64,000 nucleotides of DNA, from contig NZ_BAKW01000002.1 of NCBI RefSeq assembly GCF_000614545.1, forward strand, positions 1-64,000, read 5' to 3'. Positions 48,851 through 58,780 of the stretch are shown here, piece after piece. The position numbers and the translations under genes are program-made. Source of the DNA: Asaia platycodi JCM 25414. Its GTDB lineage: Bacteria > Pseudomonadota > Alphaproteobacteria > Acetobacterales > Acetobacteraceae. Each line of letters starts with the position of its first letter. The first letter of the stretch is position 1. The notes beneath the pieces are model-generated. The model ran no database searches, had not been told where the DNA came from, and worked only from the letters and a program-made list of their open reading frames with translations.

Positions 48851-50031
48851 GCCGGGATTTGCTGTCTGGCTGCAACGACAGCCTCGGCCAGACGCTCGAC
48901 GGCTGCGCAGTCATGGGTGGCGCTGAGGGCCAGACGCAGCCTGGCTGAGCCGGGCGGCACAGTGGGGGGCCTGATCGCAATGGTCAGAAGTCCCTGTTGC
49001 TCCAGCCTGCTTGCGACAGCGAGCGTCGCTGTTTCATCGCCGAGAATGACGGGGACGATCTGGGTGGTCGACAGCCCCGTATCGATTCCGGCGCTGTTCA
49101 GTCTCTCGCGCAGCCGCAGGGCGTTCTGTTGAAGCGCCTGTCGTTGCGGGTCGAGACCGGGCACGAGTTCAAGCGCGGCATCCATTGCGCCCAGCATCGG
49201 GGGCGATGGCGCGGTGCTGTAAATGAAGCCCGAACTCGTCGTGATGAGCCAGTCGCAGAGCGCACGCGATCCGACGATATAGGCTCCCATGCCGCCAAGT
49301 GCCTTGCTGAACGTGCCCATCACGAGATCGACTTCGTGGCCGTGGGAGAGGCCGCGCCCCTGCGGACCGAGCACCCCGGTCGCATGAGCTTCATCCAGAT
49401 AGAAAAAAGCGTCATAACGCTTTGCGAGAGCCGAAAGCGCGGCAATATCGGCAGTGTCGCCATCCATCGAAAACACGCTTTCCGTCAGGATGAAGCGCAT
49501 ACCCGGCAGATCGGCATGACGCTTGAGCAAAGTTTCGAGATGGTCGAGGTCATTATGACGAAACCGGATCTGCTTGATGCCTGACGCAGCGCAGCCCTGG
49601 TGCATGCTGGCATGATTGAGCTTGTCGCAGAAAACGAGCGGTATCTCGCCGGTCTGCTCTTTGGCGAGGCGGAACAGCGCAGGCAGGACTGACGCATTGG
49701 CCTGCCAGCCCGACGCGAAAAGAAGCGCGGCTTCGGTGCCCTTGAACCGGGCCAGACGCGTTTCGACCTGCTCATGAAGGTCGAGCGTGCCGGAAACCAG
49801 TCGCGAGGCGCGCGCTCCGGTGCCGTGGCGCATGGCCCAGTCTGCGGCACGCGTGCGTAGCAATTCGTGGCCCGAGAGGCCGAGATAGTCATTGGACGAG
49901 AAATCGAGAATGGCCTGCCCGTTACGCAGTACCTGATCGGGCGTGCGTTGCAGGGAGCGTAATCGACGGCGCAGGGCGCGTGCCTCAAGAGAGTCGAGGG
50001 CCTGTCTGAGAAGCGGATCGAAACGCGTCAT
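48847..50031 (-). CDS. bioF: 8-amino-7-oxononanoate synthase
   Basis: 394 residues, intact PLP enzyme of the alpha-oxoamine synthase family that condenses pimeloyl-ACP with L-alanine. LDFSSNDYLGLSGH, GTGARASRLVSGTLDLHEQVE, and the PLP Lys in MGTFSKALGGMGAYIVGS are diagnostic; DEAHATGVLGPQGRG precedes it. The stop overlaps the esterase start. The operon is SDR, bioF, esterase, bioC-bioD. Confidence 0.96.
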   Translation of the reverse strand: MTRFDPLLRQALDSLEARALRRRLRSLQRTPDQVLRNGQAILDFSSNDYLGLSGHELLRTRAADWAMRHGTGARASRLVSGTLDLHEQVETRLARFKGTEAALLFASGWQANASVLPALFRLAKEQTGEIPLVFCDKLNHASMHQGCAASGIKQIRFRHNDLDHLETLLKRHADLPGMRFILTESVFSMDGDTADIAALSALAKRYDAFFYLDEAHATGVLGPQGRGLSHGHEVDLVMGTFSKALGGMGAYIVGSRALCDWLITTSSGFIYSTAPSPPMLGAMDAALELVPGLDPQRQALQQNALRLRERLNSAGIDTGLSTTQIVPVILGDETATLAVASRLEQQGLLTIAIRPPTVPPGSARLRLALSATHDCAAVERLAEAVVAARQQIPA

Positions 50032-50093
50032 GCCCTGTCCCTGCCGTCGTGACCCGCCCTTGTCAATTGCGCGTTATGACGCCCTGTGCTGCC

Positions 50094-50968
50094 TCAACGC
50101 CCCATGGCCTTGCGATAGCCGCGCCGCCCAAGAAGGCTGAGCAACGGCAGGGAGAGCCGTAGCAGGCAGGGTGCCAGCATGCAGAACCGCCCGAAAATGC
50201 ATCGATGGCGGGCAGAAACCGCTCCTCCCGGTGCCGGGTGAGCTGATCCGTTACGGCCTTGGCGACCAGATCGGGATCGAGCGGCGTGCTGACATAGTTC
50301 AGCATCGATCCGCCCTGCTGCATCTCGCGGATGAGCATATCGGTCTGTACGGCGCCGGGAAAAACGGAACTGACCAGAATGCCGCGTGGACGAATTTCCT
50401 GGGCGAGTGACAGGGCAAAACTGCGCAGCCCGGCCTTTGCGGCAGCATAGACGGCACTGTCGGCCAGCGGCATGACGGCCGCCATCGAGTTGACGAAAAC
50501 AATACGGCTCTTCTCCGGACCATCGACCGTCTGCATCAAAGGCAGCATCAATCGTGTCAGTAGAACCGGAGCGCTCAGATTAAGCGCGATCTGATCGGCT
50601 ATGGCGCGCTCATCGGTCTGGGCGACCGGTGATGGCGCGATCGTGCCTGCACAATGAATAACGGCAAAAACAGGTTCGCGGCTTTCGCCAATCAGAGCAG
50701 ACGCCTTATCCAGCGCGTCGGGTGAGCCGAGATCGCAGGGGAGATGCATGAAGCCATCGTGCTCGATTGGCGGAGCAGAACGGCAGAGAGCGATAACCTG
50801 ATAGTCCAGGGCCAGCAGACGCTTCGCGATCAGGATGCCAATCCCTCCCGACGCACCGGTCAGAACCACGCGCTTCCGATTCCGGGATAAAGCATTCAGG
50901 CTATGTCCGGTCTCGCGAGGGAAAGAAGCCGCGAGAGGAGTGCCCGGCAGGGGGGAGGAAACCGTCAT
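50094..50968 (-). CDS. Short-chain dehydrogenase/reductase upstream of bioF (frame interrupted near end)
   Basis: About 291 residues. NAD(P) motif LTGASGGIGILIAKRLL, active-site YAAAKAG with the Tyr-x3-Lys pair in VYAAAKAGLRSFAL, preceded by NSMAAVMP. One base is missing near 50197; restored, it reads FSGxFCMLAPCLLRLSLPLLSLLGRRGY with a hydrophobic tail ending at 50094, so it is likely membrane-anchored. First gene of the biotin operon region (62 bases before bioF); a role in biotin synthesis is not established and may be coincidental. Confidence 0.8.
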
Positions 50969-51104
50969 ACGTTTCGTCTTACCCCTGAAATTCGGCTTGA
51001 GACATGCGAATTCGGTACGACTTAGTCTTTTTTAATCTCAGTTTCTCTTGCCCTCTGACCTGTCGGCGCAGAGGGCTCCGGTTCGGAACAAGAGATTGAG
51101 GCGA

Positions 51105-51533
51105 TCAGTTCAGACGGCCGAAATTACGAAAATCCTGCTTCGTCTTGTCAGAAAGCGCCTTCATACGCTCGTGTTGTGCCTTCTGATCCGCACGGAGCTG
51201 ATCGATTTTCTGCGTGCGATCCTGTGTGAGCTGGTTCAGTTTGTTCTTCTGATCGTCAATCTTGCCCTGAATTTTCTCGCGCTCCCGCTCCGGAGCGTTG
51301 GTGTATTTGTCGCGCAGATCATCGATCTTCTTCTGGCGTGCCGCCGAGGCGTCGCGATTTTTCTGCTGCCAGTTCTCTGCGCGCTGATTCAGGCAGTTTT
51401 CCTTATTGGCCAGGCGGCCAATCATATCGGTTCTGGAAGTATTGTTATTGCACCCCGAAGTCTGTGCATGGGCCAATGGGATGGAAAGCAGAGTTGCCAG
51501 CGTCATGGCGGAGAAAAAACGAGTGTTGGTCAT
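51105..51533 (-). CDS. Exported coiled-coil hypothetical protein
   Basis: 142 residues with a signal peptide (1-23, cleavage after AHA) and a highly charged, Gln/Lys/Asp-rich helical body (RQKKIDDLRDKYTNAPERER and NKLNQLTQDRTQKIDQLRADQ), likely a long periplasmic coiled coil. Family not recognised. The frame is intact. It may resemble small periplasmic chaperone-like or YbgF/OmpH-like proteins; this is only a guess. Confidence 0.65.
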   Translation of the reverse strand: MTNTRFFSAMTLATLLSIPLAHAQTSGCNNNTSRTDMIGRLANKENCLNQRAENWQQKNRDASAARQKKIDDLRDKYTNAPEREREKIQGKIDDQKNKLNQLTQDRTQKIDQLRADQKAQHERMKALSDKTKQDFRNFGRLN

Positions 51534-51614
51534 GATGCCTCTCTAATAAATACTGATGGCGTATTTTAGATGATCTCAATGTGTCGAATATGCGGCGTAA
51601 AAGACAGATTTCTA

Positions 51615-52693
51615 TCAAGATTTCCGGTTCTTGATCGAACGCTCACGCATTTTCTGCAGCAACTGGCGTGCTGTGACGAGATCAAATTTTCGCGCCTGTT
51701 CGCGCCCACGGGCCATGTATTCCGCCCTGAGTGCCGGGTCGCCGATCAAGCGCAGCAGCGCGCGCTCAAGAGCATCGCCGTCATCGGGCAGGGCGAGAAG
51801 GGCCGCATCTCCGACCACTTCCGGCAAGCCCCCACGAGGTGAGGCAATCACCGCAGCGCCGCTGGCCATGGCTTCGAGTGCGGTCAGGCCGAAAGGTTCG
51901 GGCCAGCGGCTCGGCACCACCACGATCGAGGCAGCAGCCATGGCTTCGAGTACCTGATGATGCATCTGATAGCCGCACAGCGTGATACCCGCTGCACGGG
52001 CATTGGCTTCGACCCGATCGACGAAGGTCGTGCGGGGCGAATTGAAGCGAAACCGGTCGGCACCGATCATGATCGCACGCCATTCCGGCGCCTGTGCGCT
52101 GATGGCCGCCCAGGCGCGCACAAACGCATCGGCGCCCTTGTCGGACACCATGCGCCCGGCAAACAGAACAAGCTTCGAGCGTTCTGCCGGCGGCTCGGGC
52201 AGGGCCGAAAGATCGAGCAGTTCGGCATGACCGTGACGGGGCCGTCATCCAGATCTTCCAGAAACCGGCGGCGCAGCCAGAAAGAGACAGTGAAGACGCG
52301 CACACGCTGCATCAATTCCTGTCTCTGGCGGGGACGTTTGGCGCCGTGCATGTCCTGCGGGTCGTTATGCAGGATGAGATGAACGGGAATACCGCACCGG
52401 CTCAGGGCATTCGCGAGGGCAGGGCGGTTATGCACCTCGATGAGATCGGGCTTGTGCCGACGGATCTCGCGCTGGCAGGCGATGCGATAGCGCGTGCCGT
52501 CGCGTCTCCAGCGATGCAGCCCCCCTGGTTCGGTAATGGCGAAAAACTGCCCGCCCGGCAAAGGCGTGCCCGTGACCTCGGTGCCGATGACGATATCGTC
52601 GGGTGTGGCGAGACGCGACACCAGAAGAGCGATGGCGCCCGCCCGGTCTGGCGCATAGCCTTCCCGGCGGGGGAGAACAGTCAGAACTCTCAT
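51615..52693 (-). CDS. Glycosyltransferase family 4 protein (frame interrupted)
   Basis: About 359 residues. The N-terminal domain starts MRVLTVLPRREGYAPDRAGAIALLV and includes DLIEVHNRPALA; the C-terminal GT-B domain carries LFAGRMVSDKGADAFVRAW and the E-x7-E nucleotide-sugar motif PSRWPEPFGLTALEAMASG. One base is missing near 52223 (VTVMPNCLDLSALPEPPAERSKLVLFAG). Its role in surface polysaccharide is inferred; the acceptor is unknown. It follows the NUDIX gene, 4 bases apart. Confidence 0.85.
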
Positions 52694-52697
52694 GGTG

Positions 52698-53330
52698 TCA
52701 GTCGTAATCCGTCGCCAGTTCGGGGCGATCGTAATGATCGAACATGCGTGTGAGCTGATGCGGCTGGAGGCGACCGAGAGAGAGATCGGTCGGCAACGCG
52801 TTTCGATCGAACCAGCCGATGCCGGAGGTTTCAAGATTATCGATCGTTGCCGTGCCCCCTGTCAGGCGACAGACATAAAAGACTTTGGCGCAGCTGAAGA
52901 GATCGGGCGGGTGACCCTGTTTATCACGGTCCCATAGCGCGGCCAGCTTGACGATTTCGGCGGTATAGCCACTCTCCTCCAGCACTTCCTTGAGCGTGTT
53001 CTGGGCTGTAGTGAGATTCACTTCGGCCCAGCCTCCAGGCAGCGTCCAGCGGTCCTGATCGATCGCCTCGCGCACCATCAGGATCTCACCTTTTTCGTTG
53101 AAAACGGCGCCGCGCACGTCGATCTTGGGCGTCGCATAGCCGCGCTCGTTTTCCAGAAGCGCCATAACGGGCTCGGGTGTCGTGTCGCTCAGGGCGGCAA
53201 GCATGTTCGATGAAAGCAGGCGGAGCTGTTCGTAGCGTTCACGATCATAGGGATTCTGGCAGAAGGTGAGACCATTCTGGGCGATTGCCTGTACGTCCCT
53301 TGCCCAAACCAGCCATTGCGGTGCGCTCAT
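52698..53330 (-). CDS. NUDIX hydrolase (YjhB-like, N-terminal helper domain)
   Basis: 210 residues, intact. The N-terminal region (WLVWARDVQAIAQNGLTFCQNPYDRERYEQL) is the NUDIX_N-type domain, followed by the NUDIX box in LPGGWAEVNLTTAQNTLKEVLEESGY, whose REUxEExGU part reads KEVLEESGY and the first Glu is replaced, as in other members of this subgroup. It hydrolyses a nucleoside-diphosphate-linked compound; the substrate is not predictable. Co-directional with the glycosyltransferase. Confidence 0.88.
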   Translation of the reverse strand: MSAPQWLVWARDVQAIAQNGLTFCQNPYDRERYEQLRLLSSNMLAALSDTTPEPVMALLENERGYATPKIDVRGAVFNEKGEILMVREAIDQDRWTLPGGWAEVNLTTAQNTLKEVLEESGYTAEIVKLAALWDRDKQGHPPDLFSCAKVFYVCRLTGGTATIDNLETSGIGWFDRNALPTDLSLGRLQPHQLTRMFDHYDRPELATDYD

Positions 53331-53551
53331 CCCGAGGTCCTTCTACTCAAGTCTCAATATAGACCGGATCGGTGCAGTCGTAAAACACTCTCCCGGCCTC
53401 CGCGATGTGTTCTGAGCGCACGCGTCTCATGTCAGAACCATGAAGACTTTGCGCGCAGAACAGGAAAGAACGTGCAGATAACTTGAGTCCTGCCCCCTTA
53501 TTTGCCACATGAGAGCCCTCTGATCCTGACGCCCGAAAGACGGATATTCAC

Positions 53552-54655
53552 GTGAAAATCAACGGCACGCCCTATCGCAGCGTCTGGCGCGACGCACATG
53601 ACCCCAAGCTGGTGCATATTTTCGACCAGACGAAACTGCCCTGGACACTCGATATTCTTGCGCTGCGCGACGAGGCGCAGGTAGCGCATGCCATACGCAG
53701 CATGCAGGTGCGCGGCGCGCCGCTGATTGGTGCCGTCGCTGCCTATGGGCTCGCTTTTGCATTGCAGAAGGACGCGTCGGACAAAGGGCTGACCGAGGCT
53801 GCTGCTATGCTGGTCGAGACGCGCCCGACTGCCATCAATCTGCGCTGGGCCATCGAGCGCATGGTCGCTCATCTCCGCCCGGTTGCTCCCGACTCACGCG
53901 TGGCTGCTGCCTATGAAGAGGCCGATGCGATCTGCAATGAAGACGTGCAGGTCAATGAATCCATCGGGCGTCATGGACTGGAGCTGTTTCGCACCCTCTG
54001 GGAAAAGCGCCGCCCCGGCCAGGGGCGTCTGAATATCCTGACTCATTGCAATGCAGGCTGGATTGCGACTGTCGACTGGGGCACCGCTCTGGCCCCCATC
54101 TATATGGCGCATGATGCCGGTCTGCCGGTCCATGTCTGGGTGGACGAGACCCGCCCGCGCAACCAGGGCGCCTTGCTCACCGCGTGGGAGCTGGGCGCGC
54201 ATGGCGTGCCGCATACGCTGGTGGCCGATAATGCGGGCGGCCATCTGATGCAGCATGGCGAGGTCGATCTGGTGATCGTGGGCACTGATCGCGTCACACG
54301 TCAGGGCGATGTCGCCAACAAGATCGGCACCTATCTCAAGGCGCTTGCGGCACAGGATAACGATGTGCCGTTCTGGGTGGCGCTGCCCTCTTCCACCATC
54401 GACTGGCGTGTTACCGATGGCGTGAAGGAAATTCCGATCGAGGAGCGCTCGGGTGAGGAAGTGACTTATGTGCACGGCCTCGACGAGCAGGGGCAGGCAG
54501 CGCGTCTGCGTGTCACGCCGCAGGGCACGAAGGCCGCCAATCCGGCATTCGATGTGACTCCGGCCCGGCTGGTCTCGGGGCTTCTCACCGAGCGCGGGCG
54601 TTGCGATGCCAGTGCCGAAGGTCTGGCTACCCTGTTTCCCGATCTGGCAGGCTGA
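53552..54655 (+). CDS. mtnA: S-methyl-5-thioribose-1-phosphate isomerase
   Basis: 367 residues, intact. Converts methylthioribose-1-phosphate to methylthioribulose-1-phosphate in methionine salvage. Motifs RGAPLIGAVAAYGLA (substrate loop), ILTHCNAGWIATVDWGTAL with the catalytic Cys, and VIVGTDRVTRQGDVANKIGTY with the catalytic Asp. GTG start at 53552 with a weak ribosome site. No other salvage genes are visible in the window. Upstream 220 bases hold no recognisable SAM riboswitch. Confidence 0.94.
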   Translation: MKINGTPYRSVWRDAHDPKLVHIFDQTKLPWTLDILALRDEAQVAHAIRSMQVRGAPLIGAVAAYGLAFALQKDASDKGLTEAAAMLVETRPTAINLRWAIERMVAHLRPVAPDSRVAAAYEEADAICNEDVQVNESIGRHGLELFRTLWEKRRPGQGRLNILTHCNAGWIATVDWGTALAPIYMAHDAGLPVHVWVDETRPRNQGALLTAWELGAHGVPHTLVADNAGGHLMQHGEVDLVIVGTDRVTRQGDVANKIGTYLKALAAQDNDVPFWVALPSSTIDWRVTDGVKEIPIEERSGEEVTYVHGLDEQGQAARLRVTPQGTKAANPAFDVTPARLVSGLLTERGRCDASAEGLATLFPDLAG

Positions 54656-54767
54656 CATGGTGTGAAGAGGGCGGCACTTGACCGAAGGGCCGCTCTCGTT
54701 CCTATCTCGTTTTCATGAACCGGCGCTGTTTGGCGCTCGTTATGCGTTTGAGGAATAGGAACAAATC

Positions 54768-55724
54768 ATGGGCGCCGGGCTGACTTCTTCATCATCAACA
54801 CGATCGCATCGATCCGTTTCGACGCTCGGCCTCGTGCTGGCTGGCGGGTCGGCTCTGATGCTTTCAGGATGTTCGTCAACGACCCCGCCCGTCGCGCGGG
54901 GCGCGGCGCAGACGCCGCTGGCGCAATATGCCAATGGCCGAACCGGGGCCTATGGCTATGACGGGCATGTCCCCGATTTTGCCTCGCGCAATTTTGTACC
55001 CTTCAATCGTCAGGATGTCGTGGCGATCGCCATGCGTGAGTGGCGGATGTTCGGCATGCCGGTGAGCGATGACGACCCGGAAGAACGCCCCGACGCCAGT
55101 GTCCCGTCGCTCAAGCCGGAGCGTATTCCCGGTTTGTGGCAGCGCGTGGGTGAATATTGGTGGATCGGTCAGGACCCCTATGAGACCGAAGTCTCGTGGA
55201 GCGGTAAATACAATGCCGACGGCCAGCTCTTCCGTCCTGAAAACGACGGGCATTACGCCTGGTCTGCCGCGTTCATCTCTTATGTGATGCGCGTGGCCGG
55301 AGCGAATAACCGCTTTCCCTATTCGCCCAACCACTCGACCTATATCAACGCCGCCGCTTCGGGCCAGTCGACCGGGCTACGCGCTCAGGACCCAAAAACC
55401 TATGTGCCGCAGCTTGGCGACCTGCTTTGCGTGGGTCGAGGCAAGAGCCGCAGCGTGACCTTTGCCATGCTCCCGACCTCCTATGGCTTTCCGTCGCATT
55501 GCGGCATTGTGGTGGCAACGCATCAGAATGCGCCGCCTTTCGGCAATGAGCTGAGCATTATCGGTGGCAATGTGGACGATACAGTGTCGCTCACCCATGT
55601 GCCGACCGATTCGAACGGCGCGCTGGCCACATCGGAGGGGCAGTTCTACGATACGCGCTATCCTTGGTGCGCCGTGCTTCAGGTACTCTATGATGCCGAT
55701 CGCGAGCCCGATAGCGGCCAGTAA
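54768..55724 (+). CDS. DUF2272-type lipoprotein
   Basis: 318 residues with a lipoprotein signal: a hydrophobic stretch LGLVLAGGSALMLSGC with lipobox LSGC (Cys 36). The body matches DUF2272 proteins: YWWIGQDPYETEVSWSGKY, YAWSAAFISYVMRVAGA, HSTYINAA, YVPQLGDLLCVGRGK and HCGIVVATH. The family resembles CHAP/NlpC-type hydrolase folds; Cys and His residues of the type seen in peptidoglycan amidases are present, but activity is unproven. Only 11 bases separate it from bioA. Confidence 0.82.
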   Translation: MGAGLTSSSSTRSHRSVSTLGLVLAGGSALMLSGCSSTTPPVARGAAQTPLAQYANGRTGAYGYDGHVPDFASRNFVPFNRQDVVAIAMREWRMFGMPVSDDDPEERPDASVPSLKPERIPGLWQRVGEYWWIGQDPYETEVSWSGKYNADGQLFRPENDGHYAWSAAFISYVMRVAGANNRFPYSPNHSTYINAAASGQSTGLRAQDPKTYVPQLGDLLCVGRGKSRSVTFAMLPTSYGFPSHCGIVVATHQNAPPFGNELSIIGGNVDDTVSLTHVPTDSNGALATSEGQFYDTRYPWCAVLQVLYDADREPDSGQ

Positions 55725-55735
55725 GGCAGCCTTCA

Positions 55736-57010
55736 ATGAGCACTGAAACCCTGCCCGATCTGCCGCAGATCTGGCTGCCCTATACCCAGATGAAAACCGC
55801 GCCGACGCCTCTGGTCGCCACGCGCACCGAAGGCACGACGATTGTGCTGGAAGACGGGCGCGAGCTGGTCGATGGCATCGCCTCGTGGTGGACGGCCTGC
55901 CATGGCTATAACCATCCGCATATACGCGCTCGTGTCGGCGCGCAGCTTGAGCGTATGCCGCATGTGATGCTCGGCGGTCTGGTGCATGAACCGGTGAAAG
56001 AGCTGGCGCGTCGTCTTGCGGCCCTCTTGCCGGGCGATCTCGACCATTGCTTCTTTACCGATAGCGGCTCGGTCGCGGTCGAAGTCGCCATGAAAATGGC
56101 GATCCAGTACTGGATCAATCGCGGGGTGCAGGGGCGGAAAAAGCTGCTGTCTTTCCGTGATGGCTATCATGGCGACACGCTGGCCACGATGTCGATCTGC
56201 GACCCTGAAGAAGGCATGCACAGCCTTTTCGCCGGGGCTTTTCCCGAGCAGGTGCTCGCCGATCTGCCACGCGATGAGGCGGGTATCGACGCGCTCGACG
56301 CGCTTCTGGCCCAACGCGGTCAGGAGATTGCGGCCATCATCCTCGAACCGCTGGTTCAGGGGGCGGGCGGCATGATCTTTCACGCGCCCGATGTGCTGGT
56401 TCGTCTGCGTGCGCTCGCCGACAAGCATGATGTGCTGCTGATTCTCGATGAGATCTTCACCGGATTCGGGCGCACCGGCACCATGTTTGCCTGTGAGCAG
56501 GCCAGAATTGTTCCCGATATTATCACGCTTTCCAAGGCGCTGACCGGTGGCACCATGGCGCTGGCGGCCACCGTGGCGCGCCGTCATGTGTTCGAGGCCT
56601 TTTTGTCGGATTCGCCCATGGCCGCGCTGATGCATGGGCCGACTTTCATGGCCAACCCGCTCGCCTGTACGGCGGCATGCGCCTCGCTGGAGATTTTCGA
56701 GCGTGAGCCCCGTCTCGTTCAGGTGGCTGCCATCTCGCGTCAGCTTTGCGAAGAACTGAAGCCCTGTCGCACCCTGCCGGGCGTGCGTGACGTGCGCGTT
56801 TTGGGCGCGATTGGCGTGGTCGAACTCGATTCCATCGATGACATGAACCGTCTCAAGGCCGCGCTCGTCGCTTGTGGCGTCTGGGTGCGCCCATTCCGCC
56901 ATATCATCTATCTGACGCCAGCCTTTACGATCGTCCCCGACGCTCTGACCGTGCTCACAAGCGCCATTCAGAGCGTCATTCGCGAGGGCGCGTTTCGCAA
57001 GTGCGCTTGA
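55736..57010 (+). CDS. bioA: Adenosylmethionine--8-amino-7-oxononanoate transaminase
   Basis: 424 residues, intact PLP aminotransferase making 7,8-diaminopelargonate from KAPA and [22 protein letters not shown] at the N-terminus, [30 protein letters not shown] and the PLP Lys in [19 protein letters not shown] are typical; [12 protein letters not shown] precedes the end. It is separate from the bioF cluster (5.7 kb away) and on the opposite strand, so the biotin pathway is split between two loci. Confidence 0.95.
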   Translation: MSTETLPDLPQIWLPYTQMKTAPTPLVATRTEGTTIVLEDGRELVDGIASWWTACHGYNHPHIRARVGAQLERMPHVMLGGLVHEPVKELARRLAALLPGDLDHCFFTDSGSVAVEVAMKMAIQYWINRGVQGRKKLLSFRDGYHGDTLATMSICDPEEGMHSLFAGAFPEQVLADLPRDEAGIDALDALLAQRGQEIAAIILEPLVQGAGGMIFHAPDVLVRLRALADKHDVLLILDEIFTGFGRTGTMFACEQARIVPDIITLSKALTGGTMALAATVARRHVFEAFLSDSPMAALMHGPTFMANPLACTAACASLEIFEREPRLVQVAAISRQLCEELKPCRTLPGVRDVRVLGAIGVVELDSIDDMNRLKAALVACGVWVRPFRHIIYLTPAFTIVPDALTVLTSAIQSVIREGAFRKCA

Positions 57011-57032
57011 ACTTCCAGCAAGGAACTGTGCG

Positions 57033-57497
57033 ATGAGCCTCGTTCTCGTCCCGCCTTTCACGCATGACACGGCACGCCAGAAAGTGCGCTGCGCCGAAAA
57101 TGGCTGGAACAGCCGCAACCCTGAGCAGGTTGCTTTGGCCTATAGCCCCGACAGCGTCTGGCGCAATCGCGACGTCTCTCTTCAAGGACGCGACGCGATT
57201 ATCGCGTTTCTGCAGGAGAAATGGGCCAGAGAACATGATTATCGCCTGATCAAGGAGTTATTCGCCTATGACGCTGCGCGTATCGCCGTGCGCTTCGCTT
57301 ATGAATGGCACGACGCTGCCGGTCAGTGGGTTCGCTCCTATGGCAATGAAAACTGGGTATTCGATACCGAAGGCCTGATGGCGCGTCGTATGGCCTCGAT
57401 CAACGACGTGCGCATCGCGGAAAAAGATCGCCTGTTTTTCTGGCCACAGGGTACGAGACCCGAAAACCATCCGTCCCTGAGCGAACTCGGTCTCTGA
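57033..57497 (+). CDS. DUF1348/SnoaL-like protein
   Basis: 154 residues, intact, nuclear transport factor 2-like fold. The family stretch is [46 protein letters not shown] and [13 protein letters not shown]...[13 protein letters not shown], matching the DUF1348 family. Function unknown. 22 bases after bioA, same strand. Confidence 0.87.
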   Translation: MSLVLVPPFTHDTARQKVRCAENGWNSRNPEQVALAYSPDSVWRNRDVSLQGRDAIIAFLQEKWAREHDYRLIKELFAYDAARIAVRFAYEWHDAAGQWVRSYGNENWVFDTEGLMARRMASINDVRIAEKDRLFFWPQGTRPENHPSLSELGL

Positions 57498-57504
57498 GGG
57501 GTGA

Positions 57505-57612
57505 TTTGCGGGGCGCTGCCCCGCCCCCCGGAAAGGGGCGAGCCCTTTCATCCCGATTGAGGGTATCCAGAGGGCGACGGCCCCTTGGGTGTGGGATGAG
57601 GCAAAGCCCCAT
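57505..57612. repeat. Palindromic intergenic repeat (REP-like)
   Basis: GGGGCGCTGCCCC (57510-57522), AAAGGGGCGAGCCCTTT (57532-57548, with one mismatch) and further short palindromes lie between convergent genes. GGGGCGCTGCCCC is the exact reverse complement of 1598-1610. Confidence 0.6.
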
Positions 57613-57621
57613 GAAGCCCGC

Positions 57622-58154
57622 TCAGTTCAGTACAGCGCAGGCGATACGCGCACCAGCGCCGCCGATGGGCTGGGTGGTGTAATCGTCGGGGCTCGTATGG
57701 ACGATCAGAGCCGAGCCATCGGCGTCTTTGAGCGCGGGGCGGCCATCGGCGCCGTGAAGGGAAACAAGGTCGAATAGAGTTCGACCGTCGCGGTGCCATC
57801 CTTGGCGACGTAAAGATTGGGCAGGTCGCCTGCATCGGTAGCATTGGGCGTAAGCAGGCCGTGCAGGACTGGGGTGACGGCGTGCACATGGCCACCGGCA
57901 CTGGTGAATTTTGGCGGGGTACAGCTGCCTTTTTCATGAAAATGCATGCCGTGCCAGCCGGGGGCAAGGCCTTCGGCAACGATGTGCAGCAGCACGCCCT
58001 TCGGGGCGTCGGTCACGGTCACGGTGCCATGGGGCTTGCCATCGGTGCCAAGCAGCGTGCCCCCCGCCGTATCGGCGGCATAGGCATGCGAGGAGGCAGT
58101 GACAGCCAGAGCGAGAGAAAAGAGCGAAAGGGTATTCTTGAAAACTGCGCGCAT
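57622..58154 (-). CDS. sodC: Periplasmic Cu/Zn superoxide dismutase (frame interrupted)
   Basis: About 177 residues; signal peptide (1-26, cleaved near SHAYA). HGMHFHEKGSC provides copper-binding His and the disulfide Cys; SAGGHVHAVTP, GDLPNLYVAKDGT follow. One base is lost near 57772: restored, LVSLHGADGRPALKDADGSALIVHTSPDDYTTQPIGGAGARIACAVLN appears in the correct frame and ends at 57622 (residues given in part). The final GGAGARIAC contains the catalytic Arg and second disulfide Cys. It converts superoxide to hydrogen peroxide in the periplasm. Confidence 0.92.
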
Positions 58155-58380
58155 GAATCGGGCCTTTTACAGACGGCGTTGAGCGGAGCCTGATAAAATT
58201 ACATCGGAACGATCGAAGCTTGCCTGAGCTGAGAGCGCTTCGCAACATCGAGAGCGATCTGGGTCGCTTCCTTTCTGGAACGTATGAACGGCAAAAGGTT
58301 TTGTCTCGCGAGTAGACGGAAAACACGGACAACAACGATAGGCTCGCGGGCGCTGTCTGTGCCCAGGAAGGAAAGACGAC

Positions 58381-58620
58381 ATGCTTGAACTCAGGCCTGG
58401 CTGCGAATGCTGCGATCGCGATCTGCCCCCCGACACGGATCAGGCGATGATCTGCTCGTTCGAATGCACCTTCTGTCGGGATTGCGCCACGATCAGGCTC
58501 GACGGGTTCTGCCCTAATTGTGGAGGCGATCTCGTCAGGCGACCGGTAAGGCCTTCCCGGTATCTCGCGCGTGCACCGGCCTCGACGCGGCGGGTTTTCA
58601 AGCCGCTCGGCTGCGCGTGA
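58381..58620 (+). CDS. DUF1272-type small cysteine-rich protein
   Basis: 79 residues. The family pattern is complete: MLELRPGCECCDRDLPPD, then CSFECTFCRDCA and CPNCGGDLVRRPVRPS, i.e. eight Cys arranged as zinc-binding pairs. Conserved in bacteria, function unknown; probably a zinc-binding regulatory or redox-linked protein. It diverges from sodC. Confidence 0.9.
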   Translation: MLELRPGCECCDRDLPPDTDQAMICSFECTFCRDCATIRLDGFCPNCGGDLVRRPVRPSRYLARAPASTRRVFKPLGCA

Positions 58621-58780
58621 GGAGCGTAGGCGCTTAAAACCGATTTTCGTGACGCTCCTGTCGGGCTTTCGATAGGCTCATGGCTGCAGCGATTTGCAGA
58701 GACAGGTAGCCGCCCGTTTCAGTAGCTGTCATGTGTGCGGCTCGTGCTGCCCGGTGATGAAATCCAGGGATTGAAATAAG

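Noticed and set aside
53331-53551. SAM-type riboswitch upstream of mtnA
   Set aside because: I looked for SAM-II and related cores and found none; only weak unrelated stems.
55733-57118. 461-codon minus-strand frame opposite bioA
   Set aside because: Shadow of bioA; low-complexity Arg/His/Gln composition and no recognisable fold.
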